NCBI RefSeq assembly: GCF_019343105.1
Contig: NZ_CP073764.1
Coordinates: forward strand, 1,116,001 to 1,180,000
DNA length: 64,000 nt
Direction of reading: 5' to 3'
Source of the DNA: Methylovirgula sp. HY1
GTDB lineage: Bacteria; Pseudomonadota; Alphaproteobacteria; Rhizobiales; Beijerinckiaceae
The translations under genes and the position numbers were made by a program. The notes beneath the pieces are model-generated. The model saw only the letters and a list, made by a program, of their open reading frames with translations, ran no database searches and was not told the DNA's origin. Positions 7,914 to 16,599 of the stretch are shown in pieces. Numbering within the stretch: position 1 is the stretch's first letter; each line of letters begins with the position of its first letter.

Positions 7914-8147
7914 ATGAGCCAGGGAACGACCTATGGCGTGATCAACGAGGCGACGGGCGGTCTTTTGTCGACCTTCCCTTACGAAGTGACGCCGGACGAT
8001 AAGGACCGCCGGCGGCCGCTCGCGGAAGCGCGAAAAACCGCTCTCGCCTGGTCCGCGCTTGCGCCGACGCTCGGGCTGCCGATGCGCACGCGCGTGCGCC
8101 GCATCTCCTTCCTCTCTCTCAAGAACGGCTGGCGTTATGATGATTGA
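7914..8147 (+). CDS. Small phage protein of unknown function
   Basis: A 77-residue protein (MSQGTTYGVINEATGG...) starting 20 bases after ssb. The C-terminal half is basic. It overlaps the next gene by about 10 bases. No recognisable family; compact early-operon placement supports it. Confidence 0.5.
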   Translation: MSQGTTYGVINEATGGLLSTFPYEVTPDDKDRRRPLAEARKTALAWSALAPTLGLPMRTRVRRISFLSLKNGWRYDD

Positions 8148-8328
8148 TAGTACCCCACCTTTTGGCGAGCAAGACGATGGACGCGGCGCGGCGCGCCCTC
8201 GCTTTACGGCGGCGGATGCACTCTTCGCTGCGGTCGTGCTCATCCTACTCGGGATCATGCTCGCGCTCTTATGGGATGGCGTGTTGCTCGCGATCGATCT
8301 GCACGCCTGTCTACACGGGGCTGCCTAA
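8137..8328 (+). CDS. Tiny single-span membrane protein
   Basis: A 63-residue protein from ATG 8137 (or 8140) overlapping the preceding gene. One hydrophobic helix occupies residues ~27-47 (ALFAAVVLILLGIMLALLW). Small early phage membrane proteins can be exclusion or lysis-timing factors, but nothing here shows which. Confidence 0.5.
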   Translation: MMIDSTPPFGEQDDGRGAARPRFTAADALFAAVVLILLGIMLALLWDGVLLAIDLHACLHGAA

Positions 8329-8350
8329 GCCCATTTTGAGGGGAAATCCG

Positions 8351-8626
8351 ATGCCAACCGATTGTTTAGAGAGACAAGTCGAGGATGCCGCCGACAAGAT
8401 CAACAGCGACGGGTATTCCGAAAGGGTTACGATCGATATCGCCGCGCTCGATCGGATCGTCGGCGCCGCGGCCTCCGCTTATCTCGCGCCATTATTCGCG
8501 GCGTTGCGAGAGAAGGATCGCCGGATCTCCGAGTTGCTCGCTGCCAACAATACCTATCTGGAGCGCGCGCGAAAAGCGGAAGCCGCTCTTCTCTCGCAGA
8601 GGATCGACGCGAGGATCGATGTCTAA
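8351..8626 (+). CDS. Small coiled-coil phage protein
   Basis: A 91-residue acidic/helical protein from ATG 8351 with GAGGGG upstream. The second half is strongly heptad-like (LREKDRRISELLAANNTYL), suggesting a coiled coil. It overlaps the next gene by 8 bases. Function unknown. Confidence 0.55.
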   Translation: MPTDCLERQVEDAADKINSDGYSERVTIDIAALDRIVGAAASAYLAPLFAALREKDRRISELLAANNTYLERARKAEAALLSQRIDARIDV

Positions 8627-8834
8627 TTGCCGGTCCGATCTGGTCGACGTCGCCATGACGCTCCATCACCAGACATCGAAAGCCATACTTGTCTCGGACG
8701 ACGGCGAGCGCGAGCGCGCCGTATGGTTGCCGAAGCAGCATGTGGAATTCGTTTCGGATCCAAAAACAAAATCGCGAGCAATCGTCATCGTGACATTGCC
8801 GGAATGGCTCGCGGTCGAGAAAGGGCTTGTGTAA
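8619..8834 (+). CDS. Small phage protein of unknown function
   Basis: A 71-residue protein from ATG 8619 (MSNCRSDLVDVAMTLHHQ...), overlapping both neighbours. It contains a compact alternating strand pattern (AIVIVTLPEWLAVEKGLV). It resembles small host-interaction proteins of phage early regions, but no family is identified. Confidence 0.5.
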   Translation: MSNCRSDLVDVAMTLHHQTSKAILVSDDGERERAVWLPKQHVEFVSDPKTKSRAIVIVTLPEWLAVEKGLV

Positions 8835-9010
8835 TGGCCAATCGCTTGCGATTTCTGCTCAACCGCTATGGCGCCGCAATCGAATGCGGGCGCACGGTGA
8901 TCTCGCTGGGCTGGAACGTCTGGGGTTGGGACGCGGGCGATCGCTATTTCATCGTCCATCTTTGGACGCCGAAAATCTTCTGTCGGCTGAGAGGTCGCGC
9001 CGATGTCTGA
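8834..9010 (+). CDS. Small phage protein of unknown function
   Basis: A 58-residue protein from ATG 8834 in a TAATG overlap. It is aromatic-rich (SLGWNVWGWDAGDRYFIVHLW). Its end overlaps the DUF5131 gene by 8 bases. No family recognised. Confidence 0.5.
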   Translation: MANRLRFLLNRYGAAIECGRTVISLGWNVWGWDAGDRYFIVHLWTPKIFCRLRGRADV

Positions 9011-10295
9011 TCGCAGCAAGATCGAATGGACGGATGCAACTTGGAATCCGATCCGCGCGATCACGCGCGAGGGAAAAATTGGATGGCATTGCGAGAAAAT
9101 CTCCGCGGCATGCGCTAATTGCTATGCCGAAGCGATGAACCAACGTCTTGGAACCGGTCTCGAATATCATTCCAAGCACTTCTTTTACGACGACAAGCGC
9201 TCTGATAAGAAAAGCCTCGTCTTTCTCGACGAGAAGACGCTACTGCAGCCCCTCCATTGGAAGCGTCCGCGTAGGATCTTCGTCTGCAGCATGACGGATC
9301 TCTTCGGGGATTGGGTGACAGACGAGATGCGGGACCGCATCCACGCCATCATGGCGCTGACACCGCATCATGACTATCAAATTTTGACGAAGCGGTCGGC
9401 GCGGATGCGGCAATACGCGACTAACCCAGCAACGCCGCCACGCATTTGGGCTGCGGTTGATGCATTGATTGATCTCTGGAACTCGGGGGGTGCCGGATTC
9501 CGGCTTCGTGCGATCGATAATGATCCGAAGATCGTCGCGCTCGCGGACCAAGGCGCGTCATGGGGCGGCGAAACGCCTTGGCCTCTCAAAAACGTCTGGT
9601 TCGGCGTGACCGCAGAAAATCAGCAAGCCGCCGACAAGCGCATTCCCGATCTTCTCGCAACGTCGGCAACAATGCGCTTCGTGTCGATCGAGCCGATGCT
9701 CGGGCCGATTGACTTGGAGCGCATAGGCACGCTTGACACCATACGCTCCGCAATGCCCGAGATTGTCGCCCGCGAGGAAGACGATTTATGCCAGAATTCG
9801 GTTTCTGGCATGCAGATCGATGTTATCAACAGCGCTCATCAGGCAACGATCTATTACCAAACGCCTGATCACATGGGCGGTTTCGCCATCCGCTTTCCAC
9901 GTCCGTTTCCACGTCTCGATTGGGTGATCTGCGGCGGCGAGAGCGGCCCGCACGCGCGGCCGATGCATCCCGATTGGGCGCGCAGTCTGCGCGATCAATG
10001 CGCGGCGGCAAGCGTTCCATTTTTCTTTAAGCAATGGGGTGAGTTCCGCGAGTTCGATCACGAAACGCGCGAAATAACCCTAGTTGAAGCCGGCAGCGAC
10101 TTCGCGGAGTCTGTTCTTGCCGCCGCCTGCAATCCATCGTGGATCACGGCTGACGGTCGCCATATCAGAAATCAGGATGATTTGCCGGAACACGGAGAGC
10201 CACGCGCTCGATTGATCGAACGCGTCGGCAAGAAGAGCGCCGGTCGCTTGCTCGACGGCCGCGAGCATAGTGAATTTCCGGGGAGGCAAGCATGA
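9003..10295 (+). CDS. Phage Gp37/Gp68-family protein (DUF5131)
   Basis: A 430-residue protein with the hallmark N-terminus SKIEWTDATWNP, followed by the cysteine cluster C-x6-C-x2-C-Y-A-E (residues ~32-44), and later W-I-C-G-G-E-S-G-P-x-A-R-P-M near the C-terminal third. These features define the DUF5131/Gp37-Gp68 family found widely in phages. The cysteines and barrel-like spacing suggest a radical-SAM-like or metal-binding enzyme, but the biochemical role is unknown. It sits at the centre of the early operon and overlaps the flanking genes. An inserted segment at about residues 160-290 makes it longer than the shortest members. Confidence 0.85.
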   Translation: MSDRSKIEWTDATWNPIRAITREGKIGWHCEKISAACANCYAEAMNQRLGTGLEYHSKHFFYDDKRSDKKSLVFLDEKTLLQPLHWKRPRRIFVCSMTDLFGDWVTDEMRDRIHAIMALTPHHDYQILTKRSARMRQYATNPATPPRIWAAVDALIDLWNSGGAGFRLRAIDNDPKIVALADQGASWGGETPWPLKNVWFGVTAENQQAADKRIPDLLATSATMRFVSIEPMLGPIDLERIGTLDTIRSAMPEIVAREEDDLCQNSVSGMQIDVINSAHQATIYYQTPDHMGGFAIRFPRPFPRLDWVICGGESGPHARPMHPDWARSLRDQCAAASVPFFFKQWGEFREFDHETREITLVEAGSDFAESVLAAACNPSWITADGRHIRNQDDLPEHGEPRARLIERVGKKSAGRLLDGREHSEFPGRQA

Positions 10296-10528
10296 CGGAA
10301 TCTGTTGGCGCTAAGCTGTTGAGCGAGATCGAGCGTGTCTCAGCCAAACGTGAACGCTGGCGCGGTTACGCCGCCGAAAATGAGGGGTCGGCTCGCGCAG
10401 CGTTCGGTCCAGCTCTCATGATGATGACCGCAGCGATTGACTCTGCGAAAGCCGCTTTTGCAAGCGGCGATCCCGTCGAGGCAATTCAGGCGCTTGCCGC
10501 GCTCGAAGGCTTTGACACGTCCGATTGA
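10292..10528 (+). CDS. Small helical phage protein
   Basis: A 78-residue protein overlapping the previous stop by 4 bases (ATGA). The composition is helical and Ala-rich, with DPVEAIQALAALEGF at the end. No known family; a role as a small accessory of the early operon is all that can be said. Confidence 0.5.
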   Translation: MTESVGAKLLSEIERVSAKRERWRGYAAENEGSARAAFGPALMMMTAAIDSAKAAFASGDPVEAIQALAALEGFDTSD

Positions 10529-10582
10529 TGCAAATGGATTTGGTACCCGCGTTCTAGCCCACGATTCCTTGGAGACCTCGCG

Positions 10583-11140
10583 ATGATCCGCAATGGCGCC
10601 GGCCCGACGTCGGTTTTGCAACCCTGGACCTTCAACCTTTCCTTTATGCAGCAGACAGTTTTGCTGACGGCTGTGCGCGGGCCGGACGGCCTGCCGAAAT
10701 ATGGCGGCGTGAAAATGCTGCTGCGTTGGTATCGCCGCTGCATTTTGGTGTCCTCGCTCGACGGCGAGGTTCTCGAAAATCCTTGCGATCCGCGCGGCGG
10801 CTCATTCATGGGGCCAAGTTATCAGCCCCGGGTATACGGCGATGTTATAGGCATTTCTGTCGACGGCCCCTGGCAAAATCGGATGGACGACATTCTTTCC
10901 GAATATTTGCGGGAGCTTGATGCGGTCCCGCATCACTTTCAGCTCCATCTCCTGCATTCGTTCGAGATCGTCGGCTACAAGCATCCGACGTTCGATATCC
11001 AGTCATGGTTTCAGAGGGCCTATTTCCGGCTCGTCAACGACATGCACCTTTGGCCCGAGACCGAAGAGCAACTCGATGAGCGGCTCAACGACACGCGCGT
11101 CGGTTGGCTGAAGCGTGCCGATCCAGCGACGGTCGCGTGA
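10583..11140 (+). CDS. Hypothetical phage protein
   Basis: A 185-residue protein with GGAG before the ATG. Conserved-looking aromatic segments (LQPWTFNLSFMQQTVLLTAVRG near the N-terminus, then GGSFMGPSYQP) suggest a globular enzyme or binding protein, but I cannot assign a family. Its stop overlaps the next start in TGATG. Confidence 0.6.
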   Translation: MIRNGAGPTSVLQPWTFNLSFMQQTVLLTAVRGPDGLPKYGGVKMLLRWYRRCILVSSLDGEVLENPCDPRGGSFMGPSYQPRVYGDVIGISVDGPWQNRMDDILSEYLRELDAVPHHFQLHLLHSFEIVGYKHPTFDIQSWFQRAYFRLVNDMHLWPETEEQLDERLNDTRVGWLKRADPATVA

Positions 11141-11616
11141 TGAAAGCGCTCACCGTCTGGCAGCCATGGGCGAGCCTCATCGCGATCGGCGCAAAGCCCT
11201 ATGAGTTCCGCGGCTGGCCGGTGCCGCGAAGCCTGATTGATTGCCGCATCGCAATTCATGCTGGCGCCAGGCCGATCAAGCGCGATGAGATCGCTGATCT
11301 GATTTATCGACTACGGGCGCCGGAGGGCGCCTGGACGACGGCGCTTAAACCCGAGATCGCGCTTCCCTGGCTTGAATGGGCACACGCCAATCCACACTTG
11401 CTCCCGCGCGCGGCCATTGTCGCGACAGCGATCATCGGTCTCTGTAAGCCGGCCTATGAGATCATCCACGAATTTGGCGCTGTCGTCGGCGACAGCGACC
11501 GTCGCGAGCATATGAACCGTGCATGGCCACTCGGCAGTATTGAGCGGCAATTTCCGACGGTGCCAGCGCGGGGAGCTCAAGGCTTTTGGAATTGGTCGCA
11601 ATCGGAGCCCTTCTGA
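11140..11616 (+). CDS. ASCH-domain protein
   Basis: A 158-residue protein from ATG 11140 beginning MKALTVWQPWASLIAIGAK, the signature of ASCH domains (PUA-like fold), with the expected Glu and Arg of K-x-Y-E-F-R-G-W at residues ~20-27. ASCH proteins bind RNA or modified nucleotides, and some hydrolyse N4-acetylcytidine. In phages they often accompany HNH and small regulatory genes, as here. The substrate is not evident. Confidence 0.8.
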   Translation: MKALTVWQPWASLIAIGAKPYEFRGWPVPRSLIDCRIAIHAGARPIKRDEIADLIYRLRAPEGAWTTALKPEIALPWLEWAHANPHLLPRAAIVATAIIGLCKPAYEIIHEFGAVVGDSDRREHMNRAWPLGSIERQFPTVPARGAQGFWNWSQSEPF

Positions 11617-11692
11617 CCATGTCCGTACGGCTGCGCACTTCCCGGCGGCCGATCAGTTTTCTTTGGCGCATACCCAGCTGGAGGCAGACAAT

Positions 11693-11920
11693 ATGACGAT
11701 CGCAACGCCTATCGCCCTACCGCAGCCTGCAGCCCCTCCGTCCGACCGCTATTTGCGACTGCCGCAAGTCCTCGCGATGATCGGCATCAGCACGCGGACG
11801 CTCTATCGCAAGATGGACGACGGCACATTTCCGCGTCAGCGCGCGCTTGGCGACAACAGCGTCGCGTGGCTCGAATCGGAAGTCGTCGCCTGGATGCGGT
11901 CGCGGCCCGTCGCGAAGTGA
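11693..11920 (+). CDS. AlpA-family excisionase/regulator
   Basis: A 75-residue protein from ATG 11693 with GGAGG 9 bases upstream. The MerR-like winged helix is clear: YLRLPQVLAMIGISTRTLYR, then FPRQRALGDNSVAWLESEVVAWM. AlpA-type proteins act as excisionases or activators for the P4-type integrase. One such integrase (13305-14528) lies 1.4 kb away, so excisionase is a reasonable inference. Confidence 0.8.
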   Translation: MTIATPIALPQPAAPPSDRYLRLPQVLAMIGISTRTLYRKMDDGTFPRQRALGDNSVAWLESEVVAWMRSRPVAK

Positions 11921-11924
11921 TCCC

Positions 11925-12191
11925 ATGAAGAACAATCTCGCGGATCTGAATGATCATCTGTTTATGCAGTTTGAGCGCTTGGCCGACGAGAGTCTCACGC
12001 CGGAGCAGATTAAGCGCGAAGCCAAGCGCGGCGCGGCGATGGTGGCCGTCGCCGATCAAATCATCCGCAGTGCGAGCGTGCAGCTCGCCGCCGCTAGGCT
12101 CGTTTCGGATCATGGCCTCGATCCGACGCCGCATATCCCGGCTGTTGTGAGGGCGAAACAGTCGCTGCAGATCGAAGGGAAAAAACAGTGA
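11925..12191 (+). CDS. Small phage protein of unknown function
   Basis: An 88-residue helical protein from ATG 11925, 5 bases after the AlpA-like gene. It contains ESLTPEQIKREAKRG and a mid-protein stretch of alanine-rich helix. It overlaps the HNH gene by 4 bases. Phages frequently place such a DUF-type protein beside an HNH, but I cannot name the family. Confidence 0.5.
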   Translation: MKNNLADLNDHLFMQFERLADESLTPEQIKREAKRGAAMVAVADQIIRSASVQLAAARLVSDHGLDPTPHIPAVVRAKQSLQIEGKKQ

Positions 12192-12991
12192 AGTATCGCG
12201 CCATTATCTATTCGCCCGCAGAAATGCGATGGCTCGAGGACAATAGGATGATGGTCATTAGCGACTATCATCGCGCATTCTGCGCCGCGTTTGACAGAAA
12301 GGACGTCGCCGCCTCCCATCTCCACAATCTCCGCAAGCGCAAAGGCTGGAAGGTTGGTCGCGCGCCGGAACGTTACATCGGACGTCACAGAAAATATTCC
12401 GAAGCGGAGATCGCGTGGCTGCAGGCAAATTGCACGCTGCCGATCGCCGAGTATCATAATTCGTTCTGTACCAAATTCGAGCGCAGCGACGTGACGGCGC
12501 AGCAGCTTTATGTGCTGCGTAAAGCGAAAAAGTGGAAGACGGGCCGTACCGGGCGCTTCGACAAAGGCCACACGACCTGGAGCAAGGGCAAGAAGCTCGG
12601 CAACAACCCGGGATCAGCTCGCACGCAGTTTAAGAAATGCGGATTGCCGCACAACACGAAATTTACAGGCCACGAACGCGTCACCAATGGCTATGTTTGG
12701 ATCAGCGTCGACGAACCAAACCCTTACACCGGGTTCGAGCGCCGCTATATTCAGAAGCACCGCTGGCTTTGGGAACAAGCGCACGGCCAGATCCCCGAGG
12801 GGATGTGTCTCAAGTGCAGGGGCGATGCTCTGAACACCGATCCTTCAAATTGGGAGCTGGTCCCTCGCGGTCTATTGCCGCGCCTCAATGGCCGCTCCGG
12901 GCGCAACTATGATACCGCGCCGGAAGAACTTAAACCGACAATCATGGCGGTCGCTAAGCTGGAGCATCGGCTGCGCTCCGTGGTCGATTGA
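12188..12991 (+). CDS. HNH endonuclease with duplicated N-terminal DNA-binding segment
   Basis: A 267-residue protein starting at GTG 12188 (GTGA overlap). The N-terminal ~115 residues hold two repeats (YSPAEMRWLEDN / YSEAEIAWLQAN, each ending HLHNLRKRKGWK / QLYVLRKAKKWK), which look like duplicated SANT/HTH modules. A linker (HTTWSKGKKLG) leads to the HNH domain at ~165-235 (RYIQKHRWLWEQAHG, LNTDPSNWELVPR). Phage HNH enzymes can be homing nucleases or packaging nicking enzymes. The adjacency to AlpA and the integrase rather than terminase favours a homing or selfish nuclease; this is inference. Confidence 0.8.
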   Translation: MKYRAIIYSPAEMRWLEDNRMMVISDYHRAFCAAFDRKDVAASHLHNLRKRKGWKVGRAPERYIGRHRKYSEAEIAWLQANCTLPIAEYHNSFCTKFERSDVTAQQLYVLRKAKKWKTGRTGRFDKGHTTWSKGKKLGNNPGSARTQFKKCGLPHNTKFTGHERVTNGYVWISVDEPNPYTGFERRYIQKHRWLWEQAHGQIPEGMCLKCRGDALNTDPSNWELVPRGLLPRLNGRSGRNYDTAPEELKPTIMAVAKLEHRLRSVVD

Positions 12992-13043
12992 GTCCAACTA
13001 GATATATATCTTCGTGAAAACATAGCCGGAAACGGATTTTAGC

Positions 13044-13301
13044 GTGGAAATGGAAACTCGAACCTGCGGCGAATGGTTTATCCGAGTTCGGCCAAACCGG
13101 ACGCCGGGAGAAGCCTTCTTAGGATGGGCCGCGAAGACCGAAGATCTCGGAAGCGGCCCGCTGGAGGTGGATTTCAGTCTCGATGTCTTCTTCGAATTTG
13201 GGGACAATCTAAATGTCCTGTTTGAGACATTAGAAGCCCAAATTCGAGTTTTTGAGGAGGGCGCCTCCCCTGCGATTCCACATGAAGGCGCGGTCCACTG
13301 A
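13044..13301 (+). CDS. Small hypothetical protein
   Basis: An 85-residue acidic protein (METRTCGEWFIRVRPN...), convergent with the integrase and separated from it by a few bases. Ordered strand-like segments (PLEVDFSLDVFFEF) suggest a real small domain. There is no strong ribosome site and no recognisable family, so support is moderate. Confidence 0.4.
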   Translation: MEMETRTCGEWFIRVRPNRTPGEAFLGWAAKTEDLGSGPLEVDFSLDVFFEFGDNLNVLFETLEAQIRVFEEGASPAIPHEGAVH

Positions 13302-13304
13302 CTC

Positions 13305-14528
13305 TCACCGTCGCGGCTGATCAATAAGCGCCGCCGGCGCCGGCGCGCCATCGAGCAGAAGATCGGCCCAAATCTGGGCCAGCTCGCGCCGCCGATCGAG
13401 ATGGAGCGCCCGATTATAGGCCGCCTCTGTTTTGTCGCCTTTCACATGTGCCAGCATCAGATCAATGACCGCGCGATCGCCGCGAAACCGTTCGTTCATC
13501 ACCGTCGAGAAGGTCGCACGCCATCCATGCGGCACATGCCTTTGATGATAGCCCGCGCGGTTCAAGAGATAGCCGATCGCGTTCTCGCTTAACGGCCGAT
13601 GCGCAGCCCTGGTCGAGGGAAAGATCAAGGCGCCGTAACCCGACAGCGGCTTCAGGACCTCGAGGACAGCGACGGCCTGGGCGCTGAGCGGCGCGATATG
13701 ATCGCGACGCATCTTCATCCGCGCCGCCGGGATGACCCATTGCGGCGATGGGCCACCGAGGCCCTCGATCTCGCTCCACAGCGCACCGCGGACATCGCCA
13801 GGCCGGACAACGGTGAGCGCCAGGAAGCGCAGCGCGAGCCGTGTCACCGGATGCGCCGGAATCGCCTCGGCCTTCGCCAACACTTCGCGCGCGCCGGCCA
13901 GCTCGACGATCGCCGGCTGCTTGCCGCGCGTGATCGGCTTCAATGCGTTGGCGACCGTTTTCGCTGGATTGTCCGTCACGACGCCAAGCGCGCCGGCATA
14001 ATCGAAAATCGCCTCGATCCGCTGGCGCACGCGTGCGGCCGTCTCGATCGCCGCGCGGCCCTCGATGATGCGGAGCGCCCCGAGGAGCGCCGGCGGCGTC
14101 ACCTGCGCGATCGGCACGCGGCCGAGCTGCGGAAAGATATTGCGCTCGAGCGAGATGATGACATCGCGGGCATGCCGCTCGGTCCATCGCGGCTTTTGCC
14201 GCTCGTGCCAATCGCGCGCGACCTCTTCGAACGACAATCCCGCGACAGACGCCACAGAAAGGCGCTGGAGGCGCTTCTCGACGGTCGGGTCCTTGCCTTC
14301 GCGCAGCAGCTTCTTGGCCGCCTGGGCGGCTTCTCTCGCGGCCGCAAGTCCGATATCGGGATAGGGTCCGATCGATAGCAGCTTTTCTTTGCCGGCGAAA
14401 TCAAAGCGCAGGCGCCAGAGCTTGCCGCCGGCCGGCGTGACGAGGACGTGCAGCCCATGCCCATCGGCCAGCTTGAAGGGCTTTTCGGCCGGTTTGGCAC
14501 GCCGGATTTGGAGCTCGCTGAGCGGCAT
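13305..14528 (-). CDS. P4-type tyrosine integrase (prophage)
   Basis: A 407-residue integrase read from ATG 14528 (MPLSELQIRRAKPAEKPFKL), the standard start of the DUF4102-headed P4 family; a longer frame runs into the tRNA and is not used. The N-terminal arm-binding domain covers ~1-95, the core-binding domain ~105-200, and the catalytic domain has R in VVRPGDVRGALW, H-x-x-R in HGWRATF and the tyrosine nucleophile in EAAYNRAL. It lies directly downstream of the 3' end of tRNA-Ser, which is the expected attachment site. The prophage therefore extends leftward from about 14.69 kb. Confidence 0.93.
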   Translation of the reverse strand: MPLSELQIRRAKPAEKPFKLADGHGLHVLVTPAGGKLWRLRFDFAGKEKLLSIGPYPDIGLAAAREAAQAAKKLLREGKDPTVEKRLQRLSVASVAGLSFEEVARDWHERQKPRWTERHARDVIISLERNIFPQLGRVPIAQVTPPALLGALRIIEGRAAIETAARVRQRIEAIFDYAGALGVVTDNPAKTVANALKPITRGKQPAIVELAGAREVLAKAEAIPAHPVTRLALRFLALTVVRPGDVRGALWSEIEGLGGPSPQWVIPAARMKMRRDHIAPLSAQAVAVLEVLKPLSGYGALIFPSTRAAHRPLSENAIGYLLNRAGYHQRHVPHGWRATFSTVMNERFRGDRAVIDLMLAHVKGDKTEAAYNRALHLDRRRELAQIWADLLLDGAPAPAALIDQPRR

Positions 14529-14686
14529 CTGAAATACCCGCTTTTTCCGGTCGATACCCGCTTTTATATCCGCTAATATGCGGCATTTGACGGCAAGCCG
14601 TGGCTTACTGCGCCTATGAGTAAAGCTTCTTTCCCTTTGATTTTCAAGAGAAATGACAAGGGGCGACAAGCTACGGCAAAGCCTGT

Positions 14687-14776
14687 TGGCGGAAGGGGTG
14701 GGATTCGAACCCACGGTGGGCTTTCACCCACGGCGGTTTTCAAGACCGCTGCCTTAAACCACTCGGCCACCCTTCC
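14687..14776 (-). tRNA. tRNA-Ser (anticodon UGA)
   Basis: The minus strand folds into a class II tRNA. The acceptor GGAAGGG pairs with CCCTTCC before discriminator G and an encoded CCA. The anticodon loop CTTGAAA gives UGA. A long variable arm (GTGGGTGAAAGCCCAC) marks it as serine. The T arm reads GTGGGTTCGAATCCCAC. It is complete, so its 3' half was regenerated by the integrated prophage whose integrase lies immediately downstream. Confidence 0.97.
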
Positions 14777-15101
14777 TATCGGTGAATTTCCGCGTATTTT
14801 CTCCTGATCCGGCATAGGTCTTGCGATTTGGACCATCGGCCGCCCGGCATTCTCGCGCCGACGGCCTTCGAGTACAAGTTCGCGCCGAAGGACACAAGAC
14901 ACAGGCGGGCATGTTTTCCGCGGTTTCCGATCTCGGCGGGCGCGGCGGGACGCAGACTCCCTGCCCTACCTTTCGCAAGGCAGAGACCTCATCGTTGCCG
15001 GCCCGCGCCGCGGGCTGGCGCTCTTGCTGGAGAAGCCGCAGAGATCAATCCAATTTGCCCCGGACCGTCCCTTTATCGGGCCGGGAGGAGATCAGCTTTA
15101 A
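14777..15101. other. Intergenic region upstream of selO
   Basis: About 325 bases between the tRNA-Ser 5' end and selO. Open frames here are shadows with no ribosome sites. It must hold the divergent promoters of the tRNA and selO, but I see no convincing -35/-10 pair or known motif. Confidence 0.4.
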
Positions 15102-16580
15102 ATGACAGCGCCTATCCCCTTCGACAATTCCTACGCCCGGCTGCCGGATTCATTTTATGCGCGAGTCCTGCCGACACCCGTCGCCGCGCCCGGCCTCGTC
15201 AAGCTCAACAGCGCGCTGGCTTTGCAGCTCGGGATCGATCCGAGCCTATTCGCCACGCCGGAAGGCGTCGAGATCCTCGTCGGCAAGCGTATTCCCGAGG
15301 GCGCCGAGCCGATCGCGACAGCCTATGCCGGACACCAATTCGGCCAGTTCGTTCCCCAGCTCGGCGACGGACGCGCGATTCTCCTCGGCGAAGTGATCGA
15401 TTGCAGCGGCACACGCCGCGACATTCAGCTCAAGGGTTCAGGCCCGACGCCCTTCTCGCGGCGCGGCGATGGCCGTGCGGCACTCGGGCCCGTGCTACGC
15501 GAATATATCGTCAGCGAGGCGATGGCCGCGCTCGGCATCCCGACCACCCGTGCGCTCGCCGCCGCGATGACGGGCGAAACCATCATGCGCGATACGATCT
15601 TGCCAGGAGCCGTGCTGACCCGCGTCGCGTCGAGCCATATCCGCGTCGGCACTTTTCAATTCTTTGCCGCACGCCGCGATGTCGAAGCGCTCCGTCACCT
15701 CGCCGATTACGCGATCGCGCGGCATTATCCCGATGCCGCCGGCGCGGCGCAGCCCTATCGGGCTTTCTTGGACCAGGTGATCGCACGACAGGCGGAACTC
15801 GTCGCGCGCTGGCTGCTGGTCGGCTTCATCCATGGCGTCATGAACACCGATAATATGTCGATTGCAGGCGAGACCATAGACTACGGCCCCTGCGCCTTCA
15901 TGGACACCTATGGGCCGGCAACCGTCTTCAGTTCGATCGATTATTATGGCCGCTATGCCTATGCGAAACAGCCGGCCATGGCGCACTGGAATCTTGCCCG
16001 CCTCGCCGATTGCTTGATTCCCCTGCTCTCGGAAAATCAAGACGAAGCCATCGCGCAAGCCAATGACTCGCTCGCCGGCTTTGCCGCGCGCTTCAACGCG
16101 GCCTATTTCGGCGGCTTGAGACGCAAGCTTGCGCTGTCGACGGAACTTGAGGGCGATAGCGATCTCATGCAGACTCTGCTCGATCGCATGGCCGTGAACA
16201 AGGCCGATTTCACCCTGACGTTCCGGCGTCTGTGCGATGCGGCGGCGAGTCCAGAAGCCGATGACATGGTGCGCTCGCTCTTCGAGAACCCGGCTGCTTT
16301 CGACGAATGGGCTATCGGTTGGCGCCAGCGTCTTGAACACGAGCCGCAGGATAGAAACGCACGCCGAGATGCGATGCGCCGCGTCAACCCGGCTTTTATC
16401 CCGCGCAATCACCGCGTCGAGGCGGTCATAGAGGCCGCTGTGGCGAGGCGCGATTTCGCGCCCTTCGAGGCATTGCTGAGCGTCCTTTCCGCGCCCTACG
16501 ACGACCAGCCGGGATTTGCGCATTACAGCGATCCGCCGCCGCCCAGCCAGGCTAGCTACCAGACCTTCTGCGGGACGTGA
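15102..16580 (+). CDS. selO: Protein adenylyltransferase SelO (YdiU/UPF0061)
   Basis: A 492-residue SelO, full length for the family, with GGGAGGAG before the ATG. SelO is a pseudokinase-fold enzyme that transfers AMP from ATP to Ser/Thr/Tyr of target proteins and is linked to redox homeostasis. Visible family motifs are the glycine-rich loop region (LKGSGPTPFSRRGDGRAALG, ~113-132), HGVMNTDNMSIAG (metal- and ATP-binding Asn/Asp) and DYGPCAFMDTY. It ends TFCGT, with the conserved C-terminal cysteine that is selenocysteine in eukaryotes. It faces the livF end convergently. Confidence 0.95.
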   Translation: MTAPIPFDNSYARLPDSFYARVLPTPVAAPGLVKLNSALALQLGIDPSLFATPEGVEILVGKRIPEGAEPIATAYAGHQFGQFVPQLGDGRAILLGEVIDCSGTRRDIQLKGSGPTPFSRRGDGRAALGPVLREYIVSEAMAALGIPTTRALAAAMTGETIMRDTILPGAVLTRVASSHIRVGTFQFFAARRDVEALRHLADYAIARHYPDAAGAAQPYRAFLDQVIARQAELVARWLLVGFIHGVMNTDNMSIAGETIDYGPCAFMDTYGPATVFSSIDYYGRYAYAKQPAMAHWNLARLADCLIPLLSENQDEAIAQANDSLAGFAARFNAAYFGGLRRKLALSTELEGDSDLMQTLLDRMAVNKADFTLTFRRLCDAAASPEADDMVRSLFENPAAFDEWAIGWRQRLEHEPQDRNARRDAMRRVNPAFIPRNHRVEAVIEAAVARRDFAPFEALLSVLSAPYDDQPGFAHYSDPPPPSQASYQTFCGT

Positions 16581-16599
16581 GTTTGCGCGAACCGGCTGC

